DNA of 44,321 bases, taken from contig PHBX01000025.1 of the NCBI GenBank assembly GCA_002842045.1, forward strand, positions 47,313 through 91,633, written 5' to 3'. The first letter of the stretch is position 1, and each line of letters begins with the position of its first letter. The notes beneath the pieces were generated by a model. It saw only the letters and a list, made by a program, of their open reading frames with translations, had not been told where the DNA came from and made no database searches. This document shows positions 1 through 7,661 of this stretch, in pieces. This DNA is from Chloroflexi bacterium HGW-Chloroflexi-3 (GTDB lineage Bacteria > Chloroflexota > Anaerolineae > Anaerolineales > Anaerolineaceae). A program made the translations under genes and the position numbers.

Positions 1-23
1 AACTTATCACACCCTTTGGGTGG

Positions 24-211
24 TCCACTGTCAACTGTCACCTGGCTACCAGCCATATCATGCCCGCAGGGTACCAGCTACCAGCTACGAGCCACGAGCT
101 TTTTCCCCTTTCAACTGTCCACTGTCAACTGTCACCTGGCTACCAGCCATATCATGCCCGCAGGGTACCAGCTACCAGCTACGAGCTACGAGCTTTTTCC
201 CCTTTCAACTC
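24..211. repeat. Tandem 94-bp duplication built of heptamer repeats
   Basis: Two nearly identical units (about 24-117 and 118-211) lie head to tail. Inside each unit, seven-base steps recur: variants of CAACTGT and CCACTGT, then variants of CTACCAG and CTACGAG. The units differ at only a few bases, so the duplication is recent. Related heptamers occur at 2325-2444, 5521-5596, 12940-12975 and 16748-16775. They resemble in style the short tandemly repeated heptamers known from cyanobacteria. No gene is credible here; the open frames across it are repeat-encoded. Confidence 0.8.
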
Positions 212-240
212 TCAACTGTCCACTGTCAACTAATTTCCCC

Positions 241-411
241 CTTCCACTATCCTCACTTCCTCCTCCGTCAGACCATACAACTCAGACCAGCTTATCAATG
301 GCCCCATCGGTGGCGGTGATTTCGCGCTGGAGACGCTCGGCTTCCTGTGGGGTTTGGGGTTCGCGTTTGTGCAGTGCAAGCATGCGTTCGACCAGGGCTA
401 CCATGCAGTCG
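241..411 (-). pseudogene. Broken copy 1 of the type IIG restriction enzyme 3' end
   Basis: Read on the minus strand, this stretch matches the last ~55 codons of the restriction-modification gene at 2434-5415, including the LHKREPQTPQEA and LYGLTEEEVRIVE signatures. A two-base deletion relative to the intact copy (CTCAGACC against CTTGTACACC on the plus strand, near 282) shifts the frame and creates a stop after DKLV. Similarity ends abruptly near 411, so the rest of the gene is absent. It is a remnant left by recombination or duplication, not a functional gene. Confidence 0.8.
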
Positions 412-532
412 GGAGTTTTAAATTTAACGATCAATATTTCAATTTTTTTATGTTTAGTATTGAATTAATGATGAAAATTTGATATCTTAAGGTTGAAGAT
501 TCATCACACGTAAAGGTTCCTCCTTGTTGAAA

Positions 533-618
533 GAGCCCCTCATGGCTCTGATCGTTAGGGGCAGTCAATAAGACCCCGGCGAAAGCTGAACGATCTCCGG
601 CAGGGAGGTCGTTTTTTT
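533..618 (+). ncRNA. Candidate structured RNA ending in an intrinsic terminator
   Basis: Several nested pairings are visible. GAGCC 533-537 pairs with GGCTC 544-548. GGGG 558-561 pairs with CCCC 574-577. A GAAA tetraloop hairpin (GGC-GAAA-GCT) lies at 578-588. GATCGTT 550-556 can pair with AACGATC 589-595, and the latter is also the left arm of the terminator. The layout therefore allows two exclusive folds, like an attenuator or riboswitch. I do not recognise a known class. The next plus-strand genes are the 922-2044 cassette, about 300 bases downstream. It could also be a free-standing small RNA or chance pairing. Confidence 0.35.
589..618 (+). terminator. Rho-independent terminator
   Basis: AACGATCTCC (589-598) pairs with GGAGGTCGTT (604-613, one G-T pair) around a five-base loop. 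A run of seven T follows at 612-618. This is a good intrinsic terminator for plus-strand transcription, although no protein gene lies directly upstream on that strand. Confidence 0.7.
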
Positions 619-734
619 AATGATTCAGCAACCCACGGGATTTGCAGTCAACGATGATAACGAACCCACAGGGTAATATAAACGAATATCGATTGTGTAA
701 ATTGCTTTGATGTGGGAAATCGGTGGATTGGGCT

Positions 735-808
735 GGTAGGGGTGAAGGATCGGAGAATAACCGCGATTTTCCACCCCAAACACCGTTCTCCGATTCTTCA
801 CCCCTACC
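735..808. repeat. Long inverted repeat (23-bp arms), REP/MITE-like
   Basis: The arms at 735-757 and 786-808 match over 23 bases with a single G-T type difference, around a 28-base spacer. The outer part reads GGTAGGGGTGAAGG. Such hairpins starting with GTAGGGG are common dispersed elements in filamentous bacteria. It sits between the terminator at 618 and the 922 gene. The remainder of 619-921 shows nothing else that I can support. Confidence 0.65.
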
Positions 809-921
809 CATGATGCCAACATTCTGCCCGGAAGGGGGACATAGTCAACGAAATTCCATCGATATTACTGGAATTTTTTATCCTCTCATCATAAAATGAT
901 TGAGTAATCACCAACCGGATT

Positions 922-1281
922 TTGAAAGGAGAGCATATAACCAGACCAGACATCAAAAACCTCAACGATTTGAATGATTATTTAACCACGCTGGAGGAAC
1001 GTATCGCTGTCCTGGAGCAGGAGGACAGAACGATCAAAGGTGCAATCAACGAGATCAACCATGATCTGCAATCCAGCAAACGGCAAGAGGTTTCGATACC
1101 CGCCACTGGGTTGTTGAGCCATAATTTCTTCACTCGTGCATTTGCTGTTTGGGGACATTATTTTGTGGCGAGTTTGATCATTGGGTTGATTTTATCCTTT
1201 GTATATTTGGTGGTGGCAGTAAAAATATTGGGAAGTTCGATAAATTTTTTTACTCAGCTAATGAATATTCTCACAAATTAA
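922..1281 (+). CDS. Small coiled-coil protein with one membrane helix, function unknown
   Basis: 119 residues if the TTG at 922 is used. Residues about 10-55 are polar and heptad-like (LEERIAVLEQEDRTIKGAI), typical of a coiled coil. Residues about 80-102 form one hydrophobic helix (HYFVASLIIGLILSFVYLVV), followed by a short tail. The start is uncertain: a strong AAAGGAG ribosome site at 925-931 overlaps the TTG and points instead to an ATA at 937, which may be a rare or mutated start. The gene lies 46 bases upstream of the HEPN-domain gene on the same strand, so the two probably form one unit. I do not recognise the family. By analogy, small membrane coiled-coil proteins often accompany toxin-like effectors, but no function can be assigned. 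Confidence 0.6.
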   Translation: MKGEHITRPDIKNLNDLNDYLTTLEERIAVLEQEDRTIKGAINEINHDLQSSKRQEVSIPATGLLSHNFFTRAFAVWGHYFVASLIIGLILSFVYLVVAVKILGSSINFFTQLMNILTN

Positions 1282-1327
1282 TGAAGGAATTCATCGAAAA
1301 AATTAATCTGAAAAAGCGAAGGTGGGT

Positions 1328-2044
1328 ATGACAACTGAAGAGATACTGAATCAATTCAAAACCATTATTAATGGGGTTTGCTCGGATATATTTAAGGCGT
1401 ATGAAGTTTATAACATTCTTATAGTTATTTGGAAGAATGCGACTGAAATAAATGAGAAAAAATACGGTATATTTTTTGGAAAATTACAAGAAATTTTGGT
1501 GGAACAATTGATATTATTATTGACAAAAATATTTGAAGATCCTGGCCAATATCAAATAAAAAGTATCCCTTTTGTAATTAAATATATAAAAGATCATGAA
1601 CAATTATTACCTCCTAAATTAGAAAAGGATGAAGTAGTTGATAAATTATTAGGAAAATTGAGGTGTCAACACCTAAAAGAAAAAGAATCTTTTGTAGTCA
1701 TGTTTTTTAAACATTGGGCAAATCAATTAGGTGAAATAAAAACACAAAAAGAGAAAATAATTCTCTTTAGAAATAAAATAGTTGCTCATCATGAGCGACT
1801 TGATGAACAATTGGTAGAAGGCATATACCCAAATGAGATTTTAGAGTTGCTTGAAAAAGCGAAGATATTCGTTTCGTTTATTGATAATGTTTATCTTGAT
1901 CAAATCACAGTCGATATTGAAGGCAATAATTTTATTTACTCGGATTCTAAAGCAGCAGCTGTAATTCTTAAAAATTTATTGGTAAAAGCAAATGTGATTG
2001 ATATTAGTGCAGGAAGGAAGTTAATGAGTTCGCTTGAAGAATAA
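1328..2044 (+). CDS. HEPN-domain protein, AbiU2-like (tentative)
   Basis: 238 residues from the ATG at 1328, which has GAAGGTGGG just upstream. An in-frame GTG at 1322 is less likely. The protein is helical. Around residue 155 it carries LFRNKIVAHHERLDE, which contains the RN-x4-H signature (R-x4-6-H) of HEPN RNases and resembles AbiU2-type HEPN proteins known from phage abortive infection. That motif is the only specific evidence. The gene is very AT-rich: I count 14 GC in the 60 bases 1441-1500, whereas the nearby restriction gene's 5' part exceeds 60%. This suggests recent transfer. It follows the 922 membrane protein and sits between two broken copies of the restriction gene's 3' end. A phage-defence role is inference from motif and neighbourhood. 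Confidence 0.6.
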   Translation: MTTEEILNQFKTIINGVCSDIFKAYEVYNILIVIWKNATEINEKKYGIFFGKLQEILVEQLILLLTKIFEDPGQYQIKSIPFVIKYIKDHEQLLPPKLEKDEVVDKLLGKLRCQHLKEKESFVVMFFKHWANQLGEIKTQKEKIILFRNKIVAHHERLDEQLVEGIYPNEILELLEKAKIFVSFIDNVYLDQITVDIEGNNFIYSDSKAAAVILKNLLVKANVIDISAGRKLMSSLEE

Positions 2045-2197
2045 ATTGATGTGTAATATATTGAAAAATTCAATCATAGAATCAAGAAAAAACTTTGTTC
2101 AGGTTGATAGATATAATTACGTCCCTAAATGCTAAGACCTACTCCAGCAACCCGATTACGAAGCACTCTGGTTTCATTTCGGAGACGAGCTCCCCCC

Positions 2198-2316
2198 TCA
2201 ACAATCCTCACCTCTTCCTCCGTCAGACCATACAACTCGTACACCAGCTTATCAATCGCTCCATCCGTGGCGGCGATTTCGCGCTGGAGGCGGTCGGCTT
2301 CCTGGGGGGTCTGGGG
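2198..2316 (-). pseudogene. Broken copy 2 of the type IIG restriction enzyme 3' end
   Basis: On the minus strand this reads PQTPQEADRLQREIAATDG and continues through DKLVYELYGLTEEEVRIVE, closely matching the C-terminus encoded at 2446-2560. Unlike copy 1 it has no frameshift in the core. It begins abruptly after heptamer repeats and continues past the match into unrelated codons (GGARLRNETRVLRN...) before stopping near 2125. It has no start signal of its own and is best read as a leftover C-terminal exchange fragment. Confidence 0.75.
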
Positions 2317-2324
2317 GAAAAGAC

Positions 2325-2444
2325 AGTCGAAAGTCAAAAGGCACAAGGCGAAAGGATGGAAACCAACCACGAGTCATGAACATTTTTCTCCTTTCGTCCT
2401 TTGTACCAGCTACCAGCTACGAGCCACCAGCTACTAGCTCCCAG
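2325..2444. repeat. Heptamer repeats at the 3' end of the restriction gene
   Basis: Two arrays are seen. Bases 2325-2359 step as AGTCGAA, AGTCAAA, AGGCACA, AGGCGAA. Bases 2403-2444 step as TACCAGC-type heptamers (GTACCAG, CTACCAG, CTACGAG, CCACCAG, CTACTAG). The second array supplies the last codons and the TAG stop (2434-2436) of the restriction gene. Confidence 0.7.
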
Positions 2445-5415
2445 TTTCCACTATCCTCACTTCCTCCTCCGTCAGCCCATACAACTTGTACACCAGCTTA
2501 TCAATGGCACCATCGGTGGCGGCGATTTCGCGCTGGATACGGTCAGCTTCCTGGGGGGTCTGGGGTTCGCGTTTGTGCAGCTCGAGCATGCGTTCGACCA
2601 GGGCTACCATGCGGTCGTGTTGTACTACTTCTTTAGGGTTGGAAAAATCAATTTTGTGAATTGGGAGTCTCTTTATATATTGTTTTTTAAATCTTAAGAA
2701 TCCACCTCGTATTGAAGATGAAATTTGTTCAAAGGTGTAAGTAATTAATTTTGAATTTAAAATTCCTAACAAGTATTTATCTTCCGATCCTATAATAAAA
2801 CATGTCATATCACAATAATAATTATCATAATCAAAAGTAAAATTACCTCTCAAGGAAATGTCAGGTAATACAATTTTAGGCTTCTCGAACTCTGGATAAT
2901 AATCTATAGGATCTTGTAATTCATACCATTTGTAATTTCCAGATTTCCTTCCATTCCAAGTTCCTGTCATTCCTTTTGGTTTAGGGGTTAAATTGGTTTT
3001 ATATTGGGATAAGTATTTATATATCGCGGGATAATTCTGAATTTTTATTCCACGCCTAGAAAAAATTAAAAATCTCTGGGTAGAAAAAGGAGCATACCTT
3101 TTTACATCCCTTCCCAATAGAAATGGCTTGATGATCTCAGCACTATTTTCGTTTTCTTGAATTAATTGGTACCGAGTAGATTCATCGATGAAAAATGCTT
3201 TATTAAAACCTGTTTTAATTCCGATAAAAATTCGGTTATCGAGATAATCCCCAAGTGATTTTCCAATGAGTAAAATCTTATCAATTAGAGCGGAATCATT
3301 CTTATTTCTTAAGATCCAACCTGATTCTAATAAATCTTCTTGATTTACCATGAAAGAGTTTTCTGCAATATAATCCTCCAATTTATAAAAATCTAATGTT
3401 TTTACGTTTGTTGCAGAAAAAAAATTATTAGTTTTAGAATTAGATTGGATTCGTAATACACAAGGATACGTTGTTGCGTTTTTAAACATCGAAAGATCAC
3501 CGAAGTCTACAATTTCTTCAATACATTTAGTCTTCATCCAGTTACGAATTGCTTTTCCATAATTTGCACGCATCCATTTGTTGGATACAACGTAGCTAAA
3601 CCAGCCACCAAGAGCTAATAGATTAACACCTTTCTCAATAAAGTAAGAATACAGATCAGCTGTTCCAGCATAAACCTTATATTGTGATTGGAAATACTTC
3701 TTCTCATCGCCCAAGGTTTCCTGGCGTACATACGGCGGATTGCCAATCACCGCGTCAAACCCACCTCTGGCAAAGACCTGCGGGAAGTTGCGCTGCCAAT
3801 CGAAGGGGTTGACGCGCTCGAGTTCCTTCTCATCCGGGATCAATTGCCCCTCAAAGTAATCCCAACCGATCAGGGAATTGCCGCATTTGATATTGTCCCC
3901 CAGGTCGGGCAGGACACGCTCCAATCCCAGGCTGAGTTGGCCGCTCTCCTCCTCCAGCACCTTGAGCAGCAAACTCAGCTTTGTGACCTCGACTGCTTGG
4001 GCGTCGATATCCACCCCATAAATATTGTTGACCAGAATACGCTTCTTCTCGGCGGTGGTCAATTTCCAGTCACCGCCTTCGGTGGGGATCAAAGCCGGTT
4101 GTTTGCCTTTTGCCCATTTCTCGGGCTGGTTACCCAAATACCAGCTTTCGTGCCAGTCCAGCAGGTACTGGAAGGCACCCAGCAGGAAGGAGCCAGATCC
4201 ACAGGCCGGGTCGACGATTTTGAGCTGGCTGACCTGCTCGGGGGTGCGACCTTCCACCAGTTTTCCGACCGTGTTGGCGACGATATAGTCGACGATGTAA
4301 CTGGGGGTGTAATAGACCCCGCCGGCTTTGCGCACTTCGGGTTTCTCTTCGATCTTGGCCTGGTGCCCGGGGGTCAGGCGGATGACCTTCCCGAGGAACT
4401 GCTCATAGACCTGCCCAAGGATCTCGACCGGGATTTCCTTGAAGATGTAGGGACAGGGGTAATACAGGTCTTTGATGATCTCTTTGAGCACCTTATCATC
4501 GATCACCAGGTTGGGCGTTAATCGATCGGCGTGATTGCTCTCGCCCTTCTCGGCTTTGAAGTGGAACAGTCCCGAGTTGTATTTCAGGTCGGCACGCTGG
4601 AAGAGCTGCACTATCTGTGGGTAAATGTCCCTGCTCTTGCTCAACTCCAGCAGCTGGTTGGTGGGTTCGATACCGCGATCCTCACAGATGCGCAGGAAGA
4701 TGATGCGGTCGATAGTCATCTGAACAGCGTAGTTGAGCTGGCGTTCGTTGACCACATGCTGGTTACGCAGCGCGATGTTGCGCGCCAGCAGCGTGCGCCA
4801 TTCTTCGATATCCGCCAGGAAGGCGTCATCCACGTGCGTGGTGCCCTTCTTGCTGCTGGTATCGGCCACATAGCGGTCGAAAGCACCTTTCTGGATGGCG
4901 GTCGGAGAGAAGATGCCGGCGATCTCGTCCCATTTTTCGAGGTATTGATCATAGCGCAGGTAGAGGATGCGGGCAGCGGCGGGACTATCAGACGGGTTGG
5001 GTTTGTTACGGCAGTCATAGACCGCGAACTCCTCGAAATCGGTCAGGATCGAGATCGGCAGACCGACGTTCCAGGCGTACACCTTGAGCTGGTAGGCCAG
5101 TTCGCGATCAAACTGGATGTCCTCAGCCGGTTTCTTGGCTTCCACGAAGAACTTGCGTACGCCCCCCAGGCGGAAGGCGTAATCGGGGGCTTTGGCGTGC
5201 GGGCTGCCCTTGATGTGGATCGAATCCTCGTGCACCACCTCGCGGTAGTTGATCGAATAGCCCTTGCGGTTGGCGACATCCCAACCCAGGGCTTCGAAGA
5301 AGGGATTCAGGAATTCCTGGCGCAGTTGCGCCTCGTTATAACGCCCGGATCGGTAGGCGTCGCGATTATCGCTAAACTGTTGAACCAGCTGATGGATGAT
5401 CTCAGGAGCGGGCAT
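2434..5415 (-). CDS. Type IIG restriction-modification enzyme (fused nuclease, methylase, specificity)
   Basis: 993 residues from the ATG at 5415, which has AGGAGGAT just upstream; the longer frame to 5454 lacks such a signal. Order of parts: an N-terminal PD-(D/E)XK-type nuclease domain (PDYAFRLGG...FFVEAKKP, about residues 75-100), a helical linker, an N6-adenine methylase domain with motif I DPACGSGSFLLGAF (about 400) and motif IV NPPY (about 565), then a TaqI/Eco57I-like target-recognition region and a helical C-terminal tail. It should cut and methylate DNA as a single polypeptide. The part encoded at about 2640-3700 is strongly AT-rich (15 GC in 3361-3420) while the 5' part is GC-rich (39 GC in 4201-4260), so the specificity half appears to have been exchanged. 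The last codons come from heptamer repeat DNA. Confidence 0.9.
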   Translation of the reverse strand: MPAPEIIHQLVQQFSDNRDAYRSGRYNEAQLRQEFLNPFFEALGWDVANRKGYSINYREVVHEDSIHIKGSPHAKAPDYAFRLGGVRKFFVEAKKPAEDIQFDRELAYQLKVYAWNVGLPISILTDFEEFAVYDCRNKPNPSDSPAAARILYLRYDQYLEKWDEIAGIFSPTAIQKGAFDRYVADTSSKKGTTHVDDAFLADIEEWRTLLARNIALRNQHVVNERQLNYAVQMTIDRIIFLRICEDRGIEPTNQLLELSKSRDIYPQIVQLFQRADLKYNSGLFHFKAEKGESNHADRLTPNLVIDDKVLKEIIKDLYYPCPYIFKEIPVEILGQVYEQFLGKVIRLTPGHQAKIEEKPEVRKAGGVYYTPSYIVDYIVANTVGKLVEGRTPEQVSQLKIVDPACGSGSFLLGAFQYLLDWHESWYLGNQPEKWAKGKQPALIPTEGGDWKLTTAEKKRILVNNIYGVDIDAQAVEVTKLSLLLKVLEEESGQLSLGLERVLPDLGDNIKCGNSLIGWDYFEGQLIPDEKELERVNPFDWQRNFPQVFARGGFDAVIGNPPYVRQETLGDEKKYFQSQYKVYAGTADLYSYFIEKGVNLLALGGWFSYVVSNKWMRANYGKAIRNWMKTKCIEEIVDFGDLSMFKNATTYPCVLRIQSNSKTNNFFSATNVKTLDFYKLEDYIAENSFMVNQEDLLESGWILRNKNDSALIDKILLIGKSLGDYLDNRIFIGIKTGFNKAFFIDESTRYQLIQENENSAEIIKPFLLGRDVKRYAPFSTQRFLIFSRRGIKIQNYPAIYKYLSQYKTNLTPKPKGMTGTWNGRKSGNYKWYELQDPIDYYPEFEKPKIVLPDISLRGNFTFDYDNYYCDMTCFIIGSEDKYLLGILNSKLITYTFEQISSSIRGGFLRFKKQYIKRLPIHKIDFSNPKEVVQHDRMVALVERMLELHKREPQTPQEADRIQREIAATDGAIDKLVYKLYGLTEEEVRIVETGS

Positions 5416-5477
5416 GGCTATCCTCCTCTTGTGCATGCGGTGGAGAGTCCTCATTAAGTGAGGGTGAGACAGGATTA

Positions 5478-5505
5478 ATTATAGGATGTTTGAATCTTTA
5501 TACAA
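5478..5505 (-). promoter_or_regulatory. Sigma-70-like promoter of the restriction gene
   Basis: On the minus strand TTGTAT (5500-5505) and a perfect TATAAT (5478-5483) are separated by 16 bases. The expected start lies about 55 bases upstream of the ATG at 5415. No C-protein-like operator was recognised. Confidence 0.6.
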
Positions 5506-5520
5506 GTGAATTTGGTTGAG

Positions 5521-5596
5521 AGTTGACGGTGGACAGTGGACAGTCGAAAGGCGAAAGGGACAAGTAGAATTCTTTCAACTGTCGACTGTCAACTTT
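5521..5596. repeat. Heptamer repeat with inverted arms upstream of the restriction gene
   Basis: The left part steps as AGTTGAC, GGTGGAC, AGTGGAC, AGTCGAA, AGGCGAA. The right part (CAACTGTCGACTGTCAACT) is roughly its reverse complement, so the element can form an imperfect hairpin. It is the same family as 24-211 and 2325-2444, which flank the other end of the locus. Confidence 0.65.
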
Positions 5597-5613
5597 AAAC
5601 CATTTATGACACT

Positions 5614-6498
5614 TTACAGTCCAGCAACCGCCGGTATGATTTCTTTCGCAAAAGTTTCGAGGGGAATAATTTCATAAACATCCGGCATGTTGAAAATTGC
5701 TTGGGTGAATCCCATCTCGGAGAGCACTTTGATCCGACTTAAGACCCCATCCACCGTGTCTTTTCCGGAAAGATGTACAGTACCGAGGGAAGTTTTTTCA
5801 ATGCTGTCGTAATCGCGTCCCAAGACCTCACAATGTTCTTTGAGCTTGTCGAGTGCTTTCTGCATGTTTTCTACACCCACCCAATCACCAATATTACAAG
5901 CATCTGCATATTGGGCGACCATTCGTAATGTCTTATTCGGACCTGTCCCACCAATCATGATGCGTGGATGCGGGTTCGAGAGCGGACGCGGATTATTGGT
6001 GATGGCTGGAGTAGAATAATGCTTGCCTTCGAAAGATACCTCATCATTACCCCAGAGTGCTTTGGCCAGTTTCAGATTATCCTCCAGCAACTCGAAACGT
6101 TCAGAGGTTGCAGGATATGGAATGCCAAAACCTTTTGCTTCGGCTTCATACCAGGCCGCGCCGATACCAAAATAAGCCCGTCCACCAGAGAGGATATCGA
6201 GGGTGTTGATCATTTTCATCAGAACAGCAGGATGGCGATAAATCACACCCGTTACCAGGACCCCTAGATAGGCTTTTTCGGTTAATCCAGCAAAATATCC
6301 GAGGGTGGTATAGCTCTCCATCATCGGATCGGTATAGGCTTCCCCGAACAATCCCTTGATTTGATAGTAATGATCCATCACCCACAGGCTATAAAAACCT
6401 GATTCTTCGGCTGTGGTTACAATTTCCTTCAGCTTAGGTCGGATCGCTGCCGTACCACCAGAATATTTGAAAGAGGGAATTTGTAATCCAATCTTCAT
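5614..6498 (-). CDS. LLM-class F420-dependent oxidoreductase (luciferase-like)
   Basis: About 294 residues forming a single bacterial-luciferase-like TIM barrel. Seen: N-terminal IGLQIPSF, SLWVMDHYYQ, the strand YLGVLVTGVIYRHPAVLMKM, the ISGGRAYFGIGAAWYEAEAKGFG-type loop and a RIMIGGTGPNKTLRMVA phosphate-binding region. These are family hallmarks; members use F420 or FMN as hydride carrier, and the substrate cannot be told. Two adjacent ATGs exist (6501, 6498). AGGAGG at 6505-6510 is better spaced for 6498. A REP-type hairpin at 6523-6541 lies just upstream, so the transcript may come from the aldo/keto reductase gene through this hairpin, or from its own promoter. Confidence 0.85.
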   Translation of the reverse strand: MKIGLQIPSFKYSGGTAAIRPKLKEIVTTAEESGFYSLWVMDHYYQIKGLFGEAYTDPMMESYTTLGYFAGLTEKAYLGVLVTGVIYRHPAVLMKMINTLDILSGGRAYFGIGAAWYEAEAKGFGIPYPATSERFELLEDNLKLAKALWGNDEVSFEGKHYSTPAITNNPRPLSNPHPRIMIGGTGPNKTLRMVAQYADACNIGDWVGVENMQKALDKLKEHCEVLGRDYDSIEKTSLGTVHLSGKDTVDGVLSRIKVLSEMGFTQAIFNMPDVYEIIPLETFAKEIIPAVAGL

Positions 6499-6522
6499 CA
6501 TCGACCTCCTATTCTCGAGTAG

Positions 6523-6541
6523 GGTGCGTCACCGACGCACC
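6523..6541. repeat. REP-like hairpin GGTGCGTC-acc-GACGCACC
   Basis: Perfect 8-bp arms with a 3-base loop, preceded by TAG as in the copies near 7734, 8417 and 8551. It lies between the two oxidoreductase genes and is one of at least six related elements in 6.5-8.6 kb, centred on a RAYT gene. Confidence 0.75.
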
Positions 6542-6547
6542 TTTCAG

Positions 6548-7546
6548 TTACCAGGCATACGCCATAGGTGCTTCACCACCCGGACCGGGGAATATCTCGT
6601 CCAATTTTTGCAGTGTTTCCGTATCCAGTTCAATCTCCGCCGCATGGACGGCACTTTCCAACTGTTCCATGGTGCGCGGTCCAATGATGGGTGCCGTAAC
6701 GATAGGATTGTGCAGCAGCCAGGCCAAGGCAACTTCTCCAGGAGGATGCCCAATTTCACGACATAAGGCTTCATATTTTTCCAACTTGTCGCGATGCTTG
6801 GCTACATCTTTTTCAAAGTTCTCACCCTTACGACGACCGGTTTCCATTTTTTCCAAAGCTCCGCCTAACAAACCACCATCCAGTGGGCTCCAGGGGATCA
6901 GTCCCAAACCATAATGACGGCAGGCAGGGATCACTTCCAGTTCCACTGTACGGTTATTCAAATTATAGATACTCTGTTCGCTGACCAATCCTGCCATCCC
7001 ACGTTTGGAAGCCTCCTGACAGGCGGTGGCGATATCCCAACCGGCAAAATTACTGGATCCGACATACACCACCTTGCCCTGATTAATCAGACTGCCAAAA
7101 GCCTGCCAGGTCTCGTCCCAGGGGCAATCGCGATCGACGTGATGCATTTGATAGATATCGATCCAATCCGTTTGCAGACGTTTGAGGCTGCCTTCGCAAT
7201 GTTTGCGAATTTTATAAGCGGATAAGCTGCGACCATCACTGTTCACCTCAGGCAAATTCGCTTTACGTTTGACCGGATTGAACACCTTGGTTGCCAGTAC
7301 CGTTGCATCGCGTCGTCCACCACCCAGGGCAAACCAGCGTCCAATGATTTCTTCTGTGTGGCCATGTTCAACATCCCAGCCATAGACATCTGCGGTATCA
7401 AAGAAATTGATACCCATCTCCAGGGCACGATCCATGATTTTGAAGCTTTCTTCTTCGGTGGTATGCCAGCCGAAATTCATCGTTCCCAGGCAAATATTGC
7501 TTACCAGCACGCCATGTTTCCCTAAACGTTTATGTTGTATTGTCAT
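6548..7546 (-). CDS. Aldo/keto reductase
   Basis: 332 residues, full length for the family. The catalytic tetrad is visible in order: Asp and Tyr in FFDTADVYG (about 49-57), Lys in LATKVFNP (about 88), His in YQMHHVDRDCP (about 134). The C-terminal NADPH-binding segment is seen around IIGPRTMEQLESAV. It should reduce aldehydes or ketones (or act on sugars) with NADPH; YajO/Tas-type relatives are closest by general pattern, and the substrate is unknown. AAGGAG lies a few bases before the ATG at 7546. It is followed on the same strand by the F420-type oxidoreductase, which may share its transcript. Confidence 0.9.
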   Translation of the reverse strand: MTIQHKRLGKHGVLVSNICLGTMNFGWHTTEEESFKIMDRALEMGINFFDTADVYGWDVEHGHTEEIIGRWFALGGGRRDATVLATKVFNPVKRKANLPEVNSDGRSLSAYKIRKHCEGSLKRLQTDWIDIYQMHHVDRDCPWDETWQAFGSLINQGKVVYVGSSNFAGWDIATACQEASKRGMAGLVSEQSIYNLNNRTVELEVIPACRHYGLGLIPWSPLDGGLLGGALEKMETGRRKGENFEKDVAKHRDKLEKYEALCREIGHPPGEVALAWLLHNPIVTAPIIGPRTMEQLESAVHAAEIELDTETLQKLDEIFPGPGGEAPMAYAW

Positions 7547-7661
7547 TTTAGACTCCTTTTTCCCTCACATGTAGGCTACATTGAATTAGTGAAATGCAAT
7601 TTATTAACAATAAACTTCAATCAACAATAATAATTATAACTATAAACCTACCAGCAATAAA

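Noticed and set aside
16..468. A 150-codon open frame across the left end, plus strand
   Set aside because: It consists of heptamer repeat and the antisense of the restriction enzyme tail copy; the residues are low-complexity repeats.
3688..4521. A 277-codon open frame antisense to the methylase domain
   Set aside because: It mirrors the methylase motifs. It has no ribosome site and no recognisable domain.
4531..5457. A 308-codon open frame antisense to the restriction enzyme
   Set aside because: It is the GC-rich mirror of the nuclease domain. The minus strand carries recognisable motifs in every region, and this strand carries none.
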